Positions 52,169-61,935 of a stretch of 64,000 bases of DNA are shown here, in pieces. The position numbers and the translations under genes were made by a program. The notes under the pieces were generated by a model, which was not told the DNA's origin, did not search any database, and saw only the letters and a list, made by a program, of their open reading frames with translations. This DNA comes from Candidatus Kryptobacter tengchongensis (GTDB lineage: Bacteria > Bacteroidota > Ignavibacteria > Kryptoniales > Kryptoniaceae), in the NCBI GenBank assembly GCA_001485605.1, contig FAON01000012.1:298501-362500 (forward strand), written 5' to 3'. Every line of letters starts with the position of its first letter. Positions within the stretch are counted from its first letter, which is position 1.

Positions 52169-55100
52169 CTATTGCTGGAGGGAGCGTAAAAGTTCAAGGT
52201 ATTTCTTTATAAGGGCTTCGTAATCCTTGTGGTAGTTTTCGCGAATTGATCTGAGTAGGTCTTGGAAGATTTTCTCTTTTTCTTCGTCAAGTTTTAGCTC
52301 CGCGGGGCTTTGCCTTGTGATATTTTGCCCGGGTCTTGATTCACGCCGTTTCTCAAAGTCTCGTTCGTGGATTGAGCGTTGCGCGTCAAGAAGCCTGGAT
52401 AAAATCCTATCTTGCTTTCTTATCGTTTCCTCATTTAAATTCCCCGACTCAAGGTCACTTACAACTTCTTTCATCTCTTCTGCAATTTTATTTAAATCCC
52501 CAAGAATTCTGCTTCTATTTCCAGAAGTTTCCGCTTCTTTCATCAATTCCTGAAGAGATTTCCGGATGAGCTCCTGTTGAGCTGCTAACCTGGCCATCTC
52601 TGCTTGCTGTTGAAGTGAAAGTTGCTGCATAAGTTCTTGGGTAGCTTGGTTTAATCCAAGTTGTTGCATTGCAAGTTGATTTAACTGTTGAAGTAAAAAT
52701 TGCAACCCACCACCTGCCCCGCCTTGCATCATTGCTTGCATTGCATTGCCAAGCTGTATTATAGCTTTGTTTAGCGAATTCATCGCTTCGTTTTGAAAAC
52801 TTGATGCTCCTAAGTTATCCCTTGCGGAAAGCGATTCAATTGCCCTGTGCATGTTCATTAGAGCCGATCCAATTTCCTTTCCCATATCAGGGGTTATGGC
52901 AAAGGTTTTCTGTGAGAGTTCAATCATCTCATTTGCAACAGAGTTCAATCCTGAAAGTAGGTCCATTTGCTCTCGTGCAAGTTCCCGAAGTTTTGAAGAG
53001 CCCTGTGTAGATTTTTGAGCTTCATGTTTTATCTCTTCCTGTTCTTTTGAAAGCGTAAGAAGGTCTTTTTGAATTTTTTGCATTTTTGAGATTATCTGCC
53101 TCTGCTGATTTTGCATCAGTTGCTGTTGAAGGGTTTGTAAACCACTTTGCATTTGCATAAGCCCCTGTGAAAGCTCAAATTGCATCTGCGTTGCTTCCTT
53201 TAAATTTCCAGACATTATTCTTTCACCAGCCCTTTCAAACTTTTCACCAAATCTTCGCTCTTTCATCTCGTTTAGAATCTTTTCAAGTGAATCAAGTGGC
53301 ATTTCATTTTTGAACTCTTTCATCTTCTCTTTTAAATTTTCAAGATTCTCTTCAAGTTTTTCCATATCTTCCTTCAGCTCTTTTTGCTCATCGCTTAACT
53401 GTTTAAGCTGCGCCTTGTTCTCTGGATTTACCTGTGCTGTTTTCTTTCTCAACTCCTCCTGTTTCTCAATAAGCTGTTCCGTCTGTTTCAAAATTTCATT
53501 TAATTTTTGCTCAACTTGAATTCTCTTGAGAAGATTTAAAGTTCTTTCTATACTTCTTCTAAAGTTTTCTTCAGAAAATTGAAACTTTTCAAGTGCTTGC
53601 CTTATCAAGTCTGGATTTATGTTTTGCATCGCCTGTTCAAATCGCCTCATGAGCTCTTTCAATTCAGGTATGTCAAGCTGATTTAATAACTTTTGAAGTT
53701 CAATATATTTCTCAAGCGTCTCGGGTGAGATTAACCTGTTTTCCTCCATCTTTTGAACTAAATCCTGAAGTTTCTGGCTCGTTTCTTTTATCTTGTTTTG
53801 AAGTTCTTCGTATTGTTTCGCTATATTTTGAATTTGTTGCTGTCTTTGCCAGTCTGGTTTCAAAGTGCCTTTTTTCAAATCTTTCTCAACCTCATCCATT
53901 TCCTGCCTCAACTTTTTAGCCATTTCAAAAATATCCTTTATATCCTGATAAATTTCGCTTTGCGTTTGCTCAACTTGAGATAAAATTTCATTAAGGGACG
54001 GAAATCTAATCGTGTAAATTTCCGTTCGTGCAGGCTTAGGACCACTTACGATGTCGTTATCAAAAACTTCAAGGTAATAACTCACAACATCATCCGGTGC
54101 AAGTTCAAGATCTGATAGATCCCATAAATACGGAACTTCTTGCTCTTTCAAAGTTTTATTGATCGGTATTTCAATGAATTTAAACTCATCCCACTCTTTG
54201 ATATATCGTGAAAAGCTCAACTTGTAGGCAAGTTTTAACTTCGTAAATCCAAAATCGTCACTTATCCTTGCAAGAATGCCAACCTGCATATCACGGGATA
54301 TGTCAATGCTTTTTTCTGGACTTAATATCTGAACTTTCGGATATTCGTCCTGTATTATACTGATTTTATATTCAACTGGTTGTTCATTTTTCAATCCATC
54401 TTTGCTTTTTAACTCAATGTGGTATGTCCCGCTTTTCAAAAGTTTTATTTCTCCCCTTGCTGTTGACCCCGAGACAAAAAGATTTGAAACGGTTCCATCA
54501 TTGAAGACAATTTTCGCTGAGTCAAGCACCTTATTTGACAATACCTCAAACCTTGCGATCGTCCCAGATATTGCTGTTATATCTCCAAAGTTATCTTCAA
54601 GGTAAATCGGCATAAATCCTGTGTAAGATGGATATGAAAGCTTGATTTTTAAAAGTTTCACGACAGGTTTATCAATTACATCAATTTTAAACTTTTCTGT
54701 CTTCAAATCTTTGAGTTTGACGAAATACTCAACTGATGTCCTGATGTTGTAAATTTCATATTCAAATTTACCTGTGAAGAATTTATCCGATTTGACCTTT
54801 TTAAGCTCAAAGTTTTTCACCCCTTCTTGTGCAAGGTATAGTTCTATTTCTGAGGGTGAAGGGAGATTTAATTTCTGTGGTATTGCATAAATTTTAATTT
54901 TGACATTTGCACCCTTCGCAATGGTTGTATCACCTGGTTCAACCTTGATGATATAATCCTCGGGTTTTATAAATTTTTTATCGTAGTTTAAAATCCTGAT
55001 AAATGAATTTCTTAACTCGGGCAAGGATGAAAAAGTTAAAACAAAGACGCCGAGAATTAAAAACGAGGTTAAAAGTTTCCTGTTAGGTTTTGAACTATCA

Positions 55101-55549
55101 ATCTTATCCCATTCAACTTTTAAAATTTCGTTGGCAAGCTGTGTGAAGGCAGAATCAATTAATTCAATTGAATATGGGGCTTTGGGATTAAATTTTTGTT
55201 CATAAATTTGTAATGCATCTATGAGTTTATCTCCGATTTCTGGATATTTTGCCCATACAAATCTTGCGAGCTCAAAATCATCCTTTGATCTTATCAAGCC
55301 CAAAATTTTCAAAATTGGTGGGAGAACATAGAAACCGAAACTTAACACAAGAGTGAGGCTGGCGAAATAAAAAATTAATTTTCTAACTGGCGAAGGAAAA
55401 TAAAATTCTAATTCAAGCAAACCTATCAAAATTAGCGAAAATGCAACGAGGATAAGCCATTGTGAAAATTTTATTTTAAACTCATCAATATCAAGGGATT
55501 TTCTTAGGCGTTCAAGTTTTGATTTTATCTGTAAATAAATTTCGTTCAT
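52169..55549 (-). CDS. DUF4175-family large membrane protein with long coiled coil
   Basis: A 1126-residue protein. Three membrane helices are near the N-terminus (about residues 30-50, 58-83, 165-182). A periplasmic beta-rich part follows (about 190-550; several Ig-like blocks such as VEPGDTTIAKGANVKIKIYA). Residues about 555-1000 are a Gln/Glu/Lys-rich coiled coil with IQNIAKQYEELQNKIKETSQKL, EKQEELRKKTAQ and QQLNQLAMQQLGLNQ runs. The overall layout is that of DUF4175 proteins. In other genomes these sit with a MoxR ATPase, DUF58 and DUF4159 genes. Here it follows DUF4159 by 12 bases. Confidence 0.85.
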   Translation of the reverse strand: MNEIYLQIKSKLERLRKSLDIDEFKIKFSQWLILVAFSLILIGLLELEFYFPSPVRKLIFYFASLTLVLSFGFYVLPPILKILGLIRSKDDFELARFVWAKYPEIGDKLIDALQIYEQKFNPKAPYSIELIDSAFTQLANEILKVEWDKIDSSKPNRKLLTSFLILGVFVLTFSSLPELRNSFIRILNYDKKFIKPEDYIIKVEPGDTTIAKGANVKIKIYAIPQKLNLPSPSEIELYLAQEGVKNFELKKVKSDKFFTGKFEYEIYNIRTSVEYFVKLKDLKTEKFKIDVIDKPVVKLLKIKLSYPSYTGFMPIYLEDNFGDITAISGTIARFEVLSNKVLDSAKIVFNDGTVSNLFVSGSTARGEIKLLKSGTYHIELKSKDGLKNEQPVEYKISIIQDEYPKVQILSPEKSIDISRDMQVGILARISDDFGFTKLKLAYKLSFSRYIKEWDEFKFIEIPINKTLKEQEVPYLWDLSDLELAPDDVVSYYLEVFDNDIVSGPKPARTEIYTIRFPSLNEILSQVEQTQSEIYQDIKDIFEMAKKLRQEMDEVEKDLKKGTLKPDWQRQQQIQNIAKQYEELQNKIKETSQKLQDLVQKMEENRLISPETLEKYIELQKLLNQLDIPELKELMRRFEQAMQNINPDLIRQALEKFQFSEENFRRSIERTLNLLKRIQVEQKLNEILKQTEQLIEKQEELRKKTAQVNPENKAQLKQLSDEQKELKEDMEKLEENLENLKEKMKEFKNEMPLDSLEKILNEMKERRFGEKFERAGERIMSGNLKEATQMQFELSQGLMQMQSGLQTLQQQLMQNQQRQIISKMQKIQKDLLTLSKEQEEIKHEAQKSTQGSSKLRELAREQMDLLSGLNSVANEMIELSQKTFAITPDMGKEIGSALMNMHRAIESLSARDNLGASSFQNEAMNSLNKAIIQLGNAMQAMMQGGAGGGLQFLLQQLNQLAMQQLGLNQATQELMQQLSLQQQAEMARLAAQQELIRKSLQELMKEAETSGNRSRILGDLNKIAEEMKEVVSDLESGNLNEETIRKQDRILSRLLDAQRSIHERDFEKRRESRPGQNITRQSPAELKLDEEKEKIFQDLLRSIRENYHKDYEALIKKYLELLRSLQQ

Positions 55550-55561
55550 CTTTGTTAAAGT

Positions 55562-56263
55562 TTAGTTTGTCAAAGCCCACACGATTATGTTTGTTCCGAA
55601 TCTTAAAGCTTCCTGTCTTTTTTCTTCGGGATCGTGGTGGACATCAGGGTCAGCCCAGCCATCGCTTGGATTTGATTCGTAAGTATATAAGAGGACAAGT
55701 CGCCCGTTGTGAAAAATTCCAAATGCTTGCGGTGGTTTATTGTCATGTTCGTGAGTTTTAGGAGTTCCATTTGGGAAATTGAAATAACAGTTGAAAAGCC
55801 CATAAGAGAATGGTAATTCAACAAGTTCTTTATCTGGAAAAACTTTTTTTATCTCTCGCCTGAAGGATTTGTCCATGCCATAATCATCATCAGCGTAAAG
55901 AAACCCACCGTTTTCAAGGTATGTTCTTAATCTTCTTGCTTCATCCTCGTTGAAAGTTATATTGCCATGTCCTGTCATAAAAAGAAAGGGATAAGAAAAT
56001 ATGTTGTCACTTGCTATATCAACAAACTCATAAACTGGAATGACATCAATATTTGTGTTCTCTTTGATGAATTTCAAGAGATTTACCTCAGCTGAGGGAT
56101 CGTTATACCAATCTCCCCCACCACGATATTTTAAACGTCCGATTTTAAAAGCACTTTTTGATTGATAAATCTCCTGTGCAGTTGAATAACGATTAACCTG
56201 AATAAATGTTAAACAAAGCGCAAGGAAAAAAATCAAAAGTATTTGAGCTGTTTTATCTCTCAT
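55562..56263 (-). CDS. DUF4159 family exported protein
   Basis: A 233-residue protein with an N-terminal export/membrane segment (QILLIFFLALCLTFIQV). The DUF4159 domain is recognisable from FKIGRLKYRGGGDWYNDPSAE, FMTGHGNITFNEDEARRLRTYLENGGFLYADDDYG and DGWADPDVHHDPEEKRQEALRFGTNI. The fold resembles a glutamine-amidotransferase-like domain of unknown reaction. It is first in the unit with the DUF4175 gene, and a very good promoter lies just upstream (56297-56325). Confidence 0.87.
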   Translation of the reverse strand: MRDKTAQILLIFFLALCLTFIQVNRYSTAQEIYQSKSAFKIGRLKYRGGGDWYNDPSAEVNLLKFIKENTNIDVIPVYEFVDIASDNIFSYPFLFMTGHGNITFNEDEARRLRTYLENGGFLYADDDYGMDKSFRREIKKVFPDKELVELPFSYGLFNCYFNFPNGTPKTHEHDNKPPQAFGIFHNGRLVLLYTYESNPSDGWADPDVHHDPEEKRQEALRFGTNIIVWALTN

Positions 56264-56296
56264 TTTGAATAGTTTTCTTAGTTTGCTTTCACAGGA

Positions 56297-56325
56297 AATT
56301 TAGAAAAGTTTTGCCCAATTGTCAA
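56297..56325 (-). promoter_or_regulatory. Strong sigma-70-type promoter of the DUF4159-DUF4175 unit
   Basis: On the minus strand a perfect TTGACA (56325-56320) and TAAATT (56302-56297) are 17 bases apart. Transcription would start near 56290, about 27 bases before the DUF4159 start codon. Confidence 0.72.
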
Positions 56326-56462
56326 ATTAGGGTTTAATTTAAGGGGGCAAATAAAGATTCTATCATTGTATTAGATTCGCCCGTGTCTATTATAACAATG
56401 ACAACTTGAATTGACTCACCCCCCTGCCCCCCTCTCTAAGAATTTAGAGAGGGGGAAAGATT

Positions 56463-56519
56463 GACTCACCCCTTATCCCCTCTCTATAAATAGAGAGGGG
56501 GAATTAAAGGGGGTGAGTT
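56463..56519. repeat. Full nested palindrome, copy 2
   Basis: Outer arm ACTCACCCC (56464-56472) pairs with GGGGTGAGT (56510-56518). Inner arm CCCCTCTCTA (56477-56486) pairs with TAGAGAGGGG (56491-56500). The transcript would fold into a two-step hairpin on either strand. Confidence 0.85.
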
Positions 56520-56655
56520 AAAATATAAATTGTGTTCGGGTTTCATCTCTTGCAATGAGGGAGTAAGGCTGATTGTTCAAAGAGCACAAGCCTGCTGATG
56601 GATTAACTCACCCCCCTGCCCCCTCTCTAAGAATTTAGAGAGGGGGAAAAGATTT

Positions 56656-56714
56656 ACTCACCCCCTGTGTCCCCCTCTCTAAAATTAGAGAGGGGGAATT
56701 AAAGGGGGTGAGTT
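56656..56714. repeat. Full nested palindrome, copy 4
   Basis: Same architecture as copy 2. The inner 12-base arms (56671-56682 and 56685-56696) are perfect reverse complements almost touching each other, so the tip of the hairpin is very tight. Confidence 0.85.
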
Positions 56715-56722
56715 GAAATAGA

Positions 56723-56756
56723 GATTGCTTCAGGGACTATGCTCCCTCGCAATGAC
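56723..56756. repeat. GATTGCTTC...CGCAATGAC type dispersed repeat
   Basis: The segment starts GATTGCTTCAGGGA and ends TCCCTCGCAATGAC. This resembles a short interspersed repeat, usually written TCATTGCGAG...GAAGCAATC, which recurs in genomes of several unrelated bacteria. Ends ATTGC and GCAAT are inverted copies. A decayed relative (TTCATCTCTTGCAATGAGG) is at 56541-56559. Confidence 0.6.
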
Positions 56757-56881
56757 AAGGCAAGTGCCGTTGGCCAGAAAGCACAAGCCTGATAAGTGAT
56801 TGACTTACCCCTTACTCTCTCTCTAAAAATTTAGAGAGGGGGATTAAAGGGGGTGAGTTGAAAAATTCAAAATGATAAAAT

Positions 56882-57796
56882 TTATCCTTCAGGTTCGCTA
56901 AAAAAGATTTTTATTTTGTTTTCATACTCTTTCAAAACAAAGCTTTGAAAATTATTTGGATGTGCTTTTGAAACATGCGGTCTGCATCTAAACATTAAAT
57001 CTCTTTCTTCATCTGTTAAGTTCGGATATCTCTTTTTCCAAATCATCTCCCATTTTCTCATTAAAATAAGGTCAATTTTATCAAGCTTGTTGTTAAAGGG
57101 AAGCTCAATAAGTTTTTCTAAAAGTGATTGGGAGATTGGAAATCTTTTTGAGATCAATTTTGGAATTTGGGTAAAGGTAAAATTTGGGATGAAATTTTCT
57201 ATCCACGAGTTCGATTTAAGAAATTCTAAATATAGGTCAAAATTAAATATGGGCTTGACAGATGCGATCTCAAGTGCGGTGAAGATGTTTTTATCCTCAA
57301 TCTCAAGATGATCATCGGTGATGAAATAATTTAAGCAGAAAAATTTTTTTCTGTTTAAGAGGAAAACTTTTTTAAAAGCAATTAAAGCGCTTCTGGTGAG
57401 CCAGAGCCTTTTTGGTTTTGTTATTATGAAAAAATCAATATCGGTGTGAATTGATACATTCCATTTTGCAAGGGAACCTGAAATGAAAATTCCTCTTACA
57501 AATGGAAATCTTTTTATTATGTGAGCCATGAATTGAGCTATCTTCCAGAATTTTGGGGCAAGTTTTTCTCCATTAATTCTGTTCAATACCCAGTTTTTAT
57601 CGTTTTCAATAAGGAAAAAGTTATCTATTTCAAAAATTTTGCCAGCTTTTTTAAGTTCTTCCACTTCGCTTTTTAATTTGTCAATTGTGCATCTTTGAAA
57701 AAGAAGAAATTTGTGTAATTCATCTATTTTCAGCGGATGTTTAAAAATAGAAAAATAAATCAGGGTCTTTATGATACTTTCTTGGACTTGCGTCAT
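56882..57796 (-). CDS. Nucleotidyltransferase-domain protein
   Basis: A 304-residue protein. An N-terminal helical, winged-helix-like part (TLIYFSIFKHPLKIDELHKFL) precedes a minimal nucleotidyltransferase core: IFISGSLAKWNVSIHTDIDFFIITKP, in which GS and the DxD metal ligands are intact. The rest is helical. Substrate unknown; the family is large. It follows uvrC by 15 bases and may be transcribed with it. The repeat cluster starts 22 bases past its stop. Confidence 0.78.
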   Translation of the reverse strand: MTQVQESIIKTLIYFSIFKHPLKIDELHKFLLFQRCTIDKLKSEVEELKKAGKIFEIDNFFLIENDKNWVLNRINGEKLAPKFWKIAQFMAHIIKRFPFVRGIFISGSLAKWNVSIHTDIDFFIITKPKRLWLTRSALIAFKKVFLLNRKKFFCLNYFITDDHLEIEDKNIFTALEIASVKPIFNFDLYLEFLKSNSWIENFIPNFTFTQIPKLISKRFPISQSLLEKLIELPFNNKLDKIDLILMRKWEMIWKKRYPNLTDEERDLMFRCRPHVSKAHPNNFQSFVLKEYENKIKIFFSEPEG

Positions 57797-57811
57797 TGTA
57801 AAATTTGTGTT

Positions 57812-59638
57812 TTATTCTTTTGATAGGAATTCCTTCAAATTCCTTGCGATGTTTTTGCCAACTATTTTCTCAAGTTCTTCAATTGGTGCTTGTTTAATTC
57901 CCTCAATTGAGCCAAATTTTGAAAGTAAAAGTTTTGCCCTCTTTTCTCCAATTCCTTTCACTCCAAGAAGTTGGGTTGAAAGGATACGTTTTGCTCTGAC
58001 CTCACGATGGAATGTGATTGCGAAGCGATGCGCTTCGTTTCTAATTCTTTGTAGCAGATGAAGTGCGGGTGATGATTTTGGTAAAGACTGTGGGAAGTCA
58101 ATGTTTGGAAAGTAAATTTCCTCAAATTTTTTTGCAATTGCTATTATCGGCTGATTTTTAATTCCGAGTTTCTCAAGCGATTTTATAGCTGAGGACAATT
58201 GACCTTTTCCGCCATCTATTACAATAAGGTCTGGCATTTTTCCACCCTCGTTTAAAAGTCGTGAGTATCGTCTCTCAATGGCTTCCTCCATGCTTGCAAA
58301 GTCATCAGGTTTTCCAGAGACACTCCTAATTTTAAATTTTCTGTATTCGCTTTTCTTTGGTTTACCGTTTTCAAAAACGACAACAGATGCAACGATATCT
58401 GAGCCCTGAATGTTTGAGATGTCAAAACATTCAATTTTTCTTGGTAATCTATCAAGATGCAATTCTTTCTGCAATGTTTTTAGAAGATTAGGTGCAAATT
58501 CTTCCTTTGCTTTCATTTTTTGGATTTTGTATTCATCAAGGTGATATTTCGCATTTATTCTGCACATGGATACAAGGCGAGATTCATCCTCGTTTTCAGG
58601 AGTTTTTATTTTAACATTTGAATTTTTTCTTTCCGAAAGCCACATCTCAATTGAAGTTGAATTATCAATTTGCGTTGGGATTAAAATCTCGGCTGGGATA
58701 TATTCCGAGTTTAAATAGTATTGAGTTATTAGAGTTTCAATTATCTCTTTTTCTTCTTTATATGCGACCCCTGTCATAAAAAATTGCTGACTTCCTATAA
58801 GTTTTCCATCCCTTATTTTGAATAAAACACCACAGGCGTCTTCATCTTCGTATGCAATTGCAAAAATATCTCTATCAATTGGTTCAATGCTCACAATGCT
58901 TTGTTTTGCTGTGTAAATTTCAAGCGCTTTAATTTTATCCCTTAAAATTGCTGCTTCTTCAAATTTTAGTTCCTCCGCAAGTTTTTCCATCTGTGCTTTT
59001 AACGATTCAACAAGTTTATCAATTTTTCCATTTAGAAGTTGGATAACCTGTTCAATCATTTTATTATATTCTTCTTTTGAAACGAGTCCCTCGCAAGGAC
59101 CACCGCACTTTTTTATGTGATAATCAAGACATACTTTGATTTTCTTTTTTTGAATCACATCATCATCAATGTAATACTTACAACTTCTAACCATGAAGAT
59201 CTCTCGTATTAACTTAAGAGTTTGTTTGAGTGAATAGGCGTCTGTGTATGGACCGAAGTATTTAGAGCCGTCCATTTTGATTTTCCTTGTTGAGAAAACA
59301 CGAGGAAACGGCTCATTTGTGACGACGATATATGGAAAACTTTTATCATCTTTTAAGCTTACATTGTATCGTGGTTTGAGTTTTTTTATAAGATTTGCTT
59401 CAAGGATGAGTGCTTCAATTTCAGAGGGAGTAACTATGACCTCAATATCACGAATTTTTGAGACGAGGGCTGAAAGTTTGGGGTTTGAGGGTTGAGATTT
59501 GGCAAAATAACTTCTTACCCTATTTCTTAAATTTTTTGCCTTACCAACATAAATTACTTTTCCGTTTGCATCTTTGAATTGATAAACGCCTGGGAGTTGT
59601 GGTAAATTTTGGATTTTTATTTCAAGTTCATTCCCCAT
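57812..59638 (-). CDS. uvrC: Excinuclease ABC subunit C
   Basis: A 608-residue UvrC, the nuclease of nucleotide excision repair. Domains in order: GIY-YIG ([31 protein letters not shown], residues 14-44), the cysteine-containing region [18 protein letters not shown] ([20 protein letters not shown]), the RNase H-like 5' nuclease ([36 protein letters not shown]) and the C-terminal helix-hairpin-helix pair ([25 protein letters not shown]). It overlaps mce by 11 bases. Confidence 0.96.
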   Translation of the reverse strand: MGNELEIKIQNLPQLPGVYQFKDANGKVIYVGKAKNLRNRVRSYFAKSQPSNPKLSALVSKIRDIEVIVTPSEIEALILEANLIKKLKPRYNVSLKDDKSFPYIVVTNEPFPRVFSTRKIKMDGSKYFGPYTDAYSLKQTLKLIREIFMVRSCKYYIDDDVIQKKKIKVCLDYHIKKCGGPCEGLVSKEEYNKMIEQVIQLLNGKIDKLVESLKAQMEKLAEELKFEEAAILRDKIKALEIYTAKQSIVSIEPIDRDIFAIAYEDEDACGVLFKIRDGKLIGSQQFFMTGVAYKEEKEIIETLITQYYLNSEYIPAEILIPTQIDNSTSIEMWLSERKNSNVKIKTPENEDESRLVSMCRINAKYHLDEYKIQKMKAKEEFAPNLLKTLQKELHLDRLPRKIECFDISNIQGSDIVASVVVFENGKPKKSEYRKFKIRSVSGKPDDFASMEEAIERRYSRLLNEGGKMPDLIVIDGGKGQLSSAIKSLEKLGIKNQPIIAIAKKFEEIYFPNIDFPQSLPKSSPALHLLQRIRNEAHRFAITFHREVRAKRILSTQLLGVKGIGEKRAKLLLSKFGSIEGIKQAPIEELEKIVGKNIARNLKEFLSKE

Positions 59639-60056
59639 CGTTTATTTTATCTTTTGTCTTCTCTTGTGTTAATTCAACGAGGACGCCGTTAACAGATTTC
59701 GGATGAATAAAAGCAATCAAGCAATTATTTGCGCCAAGTTTTGGTCTTGTGTCAATAAGCTGAAAATTGTTAATTTTTGCTCGTTCAATTTCTTTTTCAA
59801 TATCTTCAACTTCAAAAGCTATGTGGTGAATTCCCTCACCTCTTTTTTCAATAAACTTTGCGACTGGGGAATCAGGTGATGTTGGCTCTGTAAGCTCAAT
59901 TCTTGATTCACCAACTTTCAAAACCGCAACCCGAACTTTTTGATCTTCAACTGTTTCTATATGGTAATTTTCGGCGCCCGTGAGTTTTAAAAATGTTTCT
60001 ATCGCCTCTTCAAGATTTCTTACAGCAATGGCAATGTGTGATATTTTTTTAAACAT
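59628..60056 (-). CDS. mce: Methylmalonyl-CoA epimerase
   Basis: A 142-residue VOC-fold enzyme. [61 protein letters not shown] and [18 protein letters not shown] give the metal ligands His, Gln-position, His and Glu typical of the family. It interconverts R- and S-methylmalonyl-CoA for propionate metabolism. It overlaps the CNNM/CorC gene by 8 bases and uvrC by 11. The mutase is outside the window. Confidence 0.9.
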   Translation of the reverse strand: MFKKISHIAIAVRNLEEAIETFLKLTGAENYHIETVEDQKVRVAVLKVGESRIELTEPTSPDSPVAKFIEKRGEGIHHIAFEVEDIEKEIERAKINNFQLIDTRPKLGANNCLIAFIHPKSVNGVLVELTQEKTKDKINDGE

Positions 60057-61332
60057 CTTCCTGACTTTTTAGTTTTTCAACTCTTATTTTTTTAATTCTT
60101 CTGTTTTCAACCTTTTCAATTGTGAATCGTAAGTTTTCATAATTTATAACATCTTTTTCCTTTGGAATCTTCCCGGTTATATCAAGTATAAAACCACCGA
60201 TGGTATCATAATCGCTCTTCGTTGTTTTTAAGTTTATTCCGAGCAATTCATTAACTTCTTCAATTGTAATTCCAGCGTCAACAAGGAACTCATCATCGTT
60301 TATTTTTTCAAAGGTTTTTTCTTCTGCTTCTTCTCTTTCTATTTCGCCGAAAATTTCGGTTATTATATCTTGTAGTGTTACAAGTCCAGCTGTCCCACCG
60401 AATTCATCAACGACGATTGCGATATGCATCTTTTTTTGTTTAAACTCTTGAAGCAATGTTTCAAGTTTCATTGTTTCTGGGACGAAAATTGGCTCTTTTA
60501 AAATTTTTTTAATATCAAATTTTTTTCTTGCAGTTTTGTTCCTGATGAATTGAATTATGTCCTTTGCGTATAAAATTCCAACGATGTTATCAATTTGTTC
60601 TTGATACACTGGAAGTCTTGAGAAACCAGATTCCTTTATTGTTTTGATTATTTGTTTTAGCTCAGTGTTAAGCTCAATTGCAACCATATCAACCCGCGAG
60701 GTCATCACATCTTTGACAGTTTTATTGGGGAATTGAAGTAGGTTTTTAATTATCTCTTCCTCTTCTTTTCTGATAACACCATATCTTCCCCCGAGCTCAA
60801 TCAGTGGCTTTATTTCTTCAATCAAAAGATCTGCTTTTGAAATCGGGATTCTTTTTTTGAATGAGTTTGTAATTATTAGAAAAAGTTCAACAATCGGGTA
60901 GAGAATTATTGAGAAAAAATTTATCAGTGGGGAAACGACAAGAGCGACTTTTTCTGGGTTTTGAGAGGAAATCAATTTTGGGATAATTTCACTAAATAAG
61001 AGGACAAGGACGGTTACAACTATTATGCTTATTGAAACAGCATATTCTGGATTTATGTTAATTGCGTAGCTTAACCTCAAGGCGGAAAGCGTTGAGAGAA
61101 GAGCAATGCCGACATTTATAAAGTTATTTGAGATCAGGATTGTTATGAGCAATCTTTGAGGATGCTCAAGGATTTTTGCGATAAGTTTGTGTGTTCTTAT
61201 TTTACTCTTTGAAAATCTTTCCAAAGTTTCAGAGGGAAGGGAGAAAAGTGAAACTTCCGAAGCTGAGACGAGCCCGGAGAGTATCAGCAGGGTTAAAATG
61301 ATAACCAGAAAAACAAACACGTCATAAAACAT
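60049..61332 (-). CDS. CNNM/CorC-type membrane protein with CBS pair
   Basis: A 427-residue protein. An N-terminal CNNM (DUF21) membrane domain (about residues 1-190; [48 protein letters not shown]) is followed by two CBS domains ([71 protein letters not shown]) and a CorC_HlyC domain ([20 protein letters not shown]). The family moves Mg2+ or Co2+. Often annotated as gliding-motility GldE in Bacteroidota; that label cannot be assigned here. Confidence 0.9.
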   Translation of the reverse strand: MFYDVFVFLVIILTLLILSGLVSASEVSLFSLPSETLERFSKSKIRTHKLIAKILEHPQRLLITILISNNFINVGIALLSTLSALRLSYAININPEYAVSISIIVVTVLVLLFSEIIPKLISSQNPEKVALVVSPLINFFSIILYPIVELFLIITNSFKKRIPISKADLLIEEIKPLIELGGRYGVIRKEEEEIIKNLLQFPNKTVKDVMTSRVDMVAIELNTELKQIIKTIKESGFSRLPVYQEQIDNIVGILYAKDIIQFIRNKTARKKFDIKKILKEPIFVPETMKLETLLQEFKQKKMHIAIVVDEFGGTAGLVTLQDIITEIFGEIEREEAEEKTFEKINDDEFLVDAGITIEEVNELLGINLKTTKSDYDTIGGFILDITGKIPKEKDVINYENLRFTIEKVENRRIKKIRVEKLKSQEDV

Positions 61333-61356
61333 CGTTAAAGTCAGATGGGATTTTTA

Positions 61357-61881
61357 TTAAAATGGCAATTCATCATCTTTAGTTTTTTCAGGGGTTGATT
61401 GATCTGAAATTTCAGGAGGAATCTCGGGATTTTTAATCTCTTCTTCGGATGTTTCAATTTCAGCGATATCAGGTGTTGTTATTTCATCTGTTGGTTCAAC
61501 TGGTGCTGTTTTTTGCTGAAGTTGAGTGGATAATTCAGATGGTGCTGTCCTTGCTTCAAGCAGAATTATATCATCTGCGACGATTTCCGTAACAGTTCTT
61601 CTAATTCCGTTTTTATCTTCATAAGTTCTGGTTTGAAGCCGACCCTCAACATAAACTCTACTTCCCTTTTTGAGCAACTCATTTGTCAGCTCTGCAAGTT
61701 TTCTCCACACAACGATTGTATGCCATTCCGTTCTTTCCTGCATATTCCCTTCGGCATCACGCCATGTTTCATTTGTTGCAATTCTAAATGTGGCAACTGG
61801 GACACCGCTTGGGGTGTATCTTAATTCAGGATCAGCGCCAACATGACCAATTAACATAACTTTGTTTAAACTGCGTGCCAT
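61357..61881 (-). CDS. ssb: Single-stranded DNA-binding protein
   Basis: A 174-residue SSB. The OB fold is clear ([75 protein letters not shown]). The tail is Glu/Pro/Thr-rich and ends DDELPF, the usual partner-binding tip. GGAGG is 9 bases before ATG 61881. It lies between the CNNM/CorC and phosphorylase genes. Confidence 0.96.
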   Translation of the reverse strand: MARSLNKVMLIGHVGADPELRYTPSGVPVATFRIATNETWRDAEGNMQERTEWHTIVVWRKLAELTNELLKKGSRVYVEGRLQTRTYEDKNGIRRTVTEIVADDIILLEARTAPSELSTQLQQKTAPVEPTDEITTPDIAEIETSEEEIKNPEIPPEISDQSTPEKTKDDELPF

Positions 61882-61935
61882 GATAAGTTAACCTCCATTA
61901 TTTGAAATTCTAAAATTAAGATATGGAATAAAATG

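Larger units (their letters stand above)
56413..56860. repeat. Cluster of nested palindromic repeats with interspersed short repeats
   Basis: The 617-base gap between the DUF4159 and nucleotidyltransferase genes contains five copies of one palindromic unit. The full unit has outer arms ACTCACCCC and GGGGTGAGT, inner arms CCCCCTCTCTAA and TTAGAGAGGGGG, and a GAATTAAA stretch between the right arms. Copies: 56413-56455 (left half only), 56463-56519 (full), 56605-56646 (left half only), 56656-56714 (full) and 56802-56859 (full but degenerate). Half and full units alternate. Two 12-base copies of AGCACAAGCCTG (56583-56594, 56780-56791) lie between them. No coding frame is convincing. Confidence 0.9.

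Noticed and set aside
56413..56860. CRISPR array
   Set aside because: The repeats are palindromic, unequal in length and spaced irregularly, and no cas gene is present.
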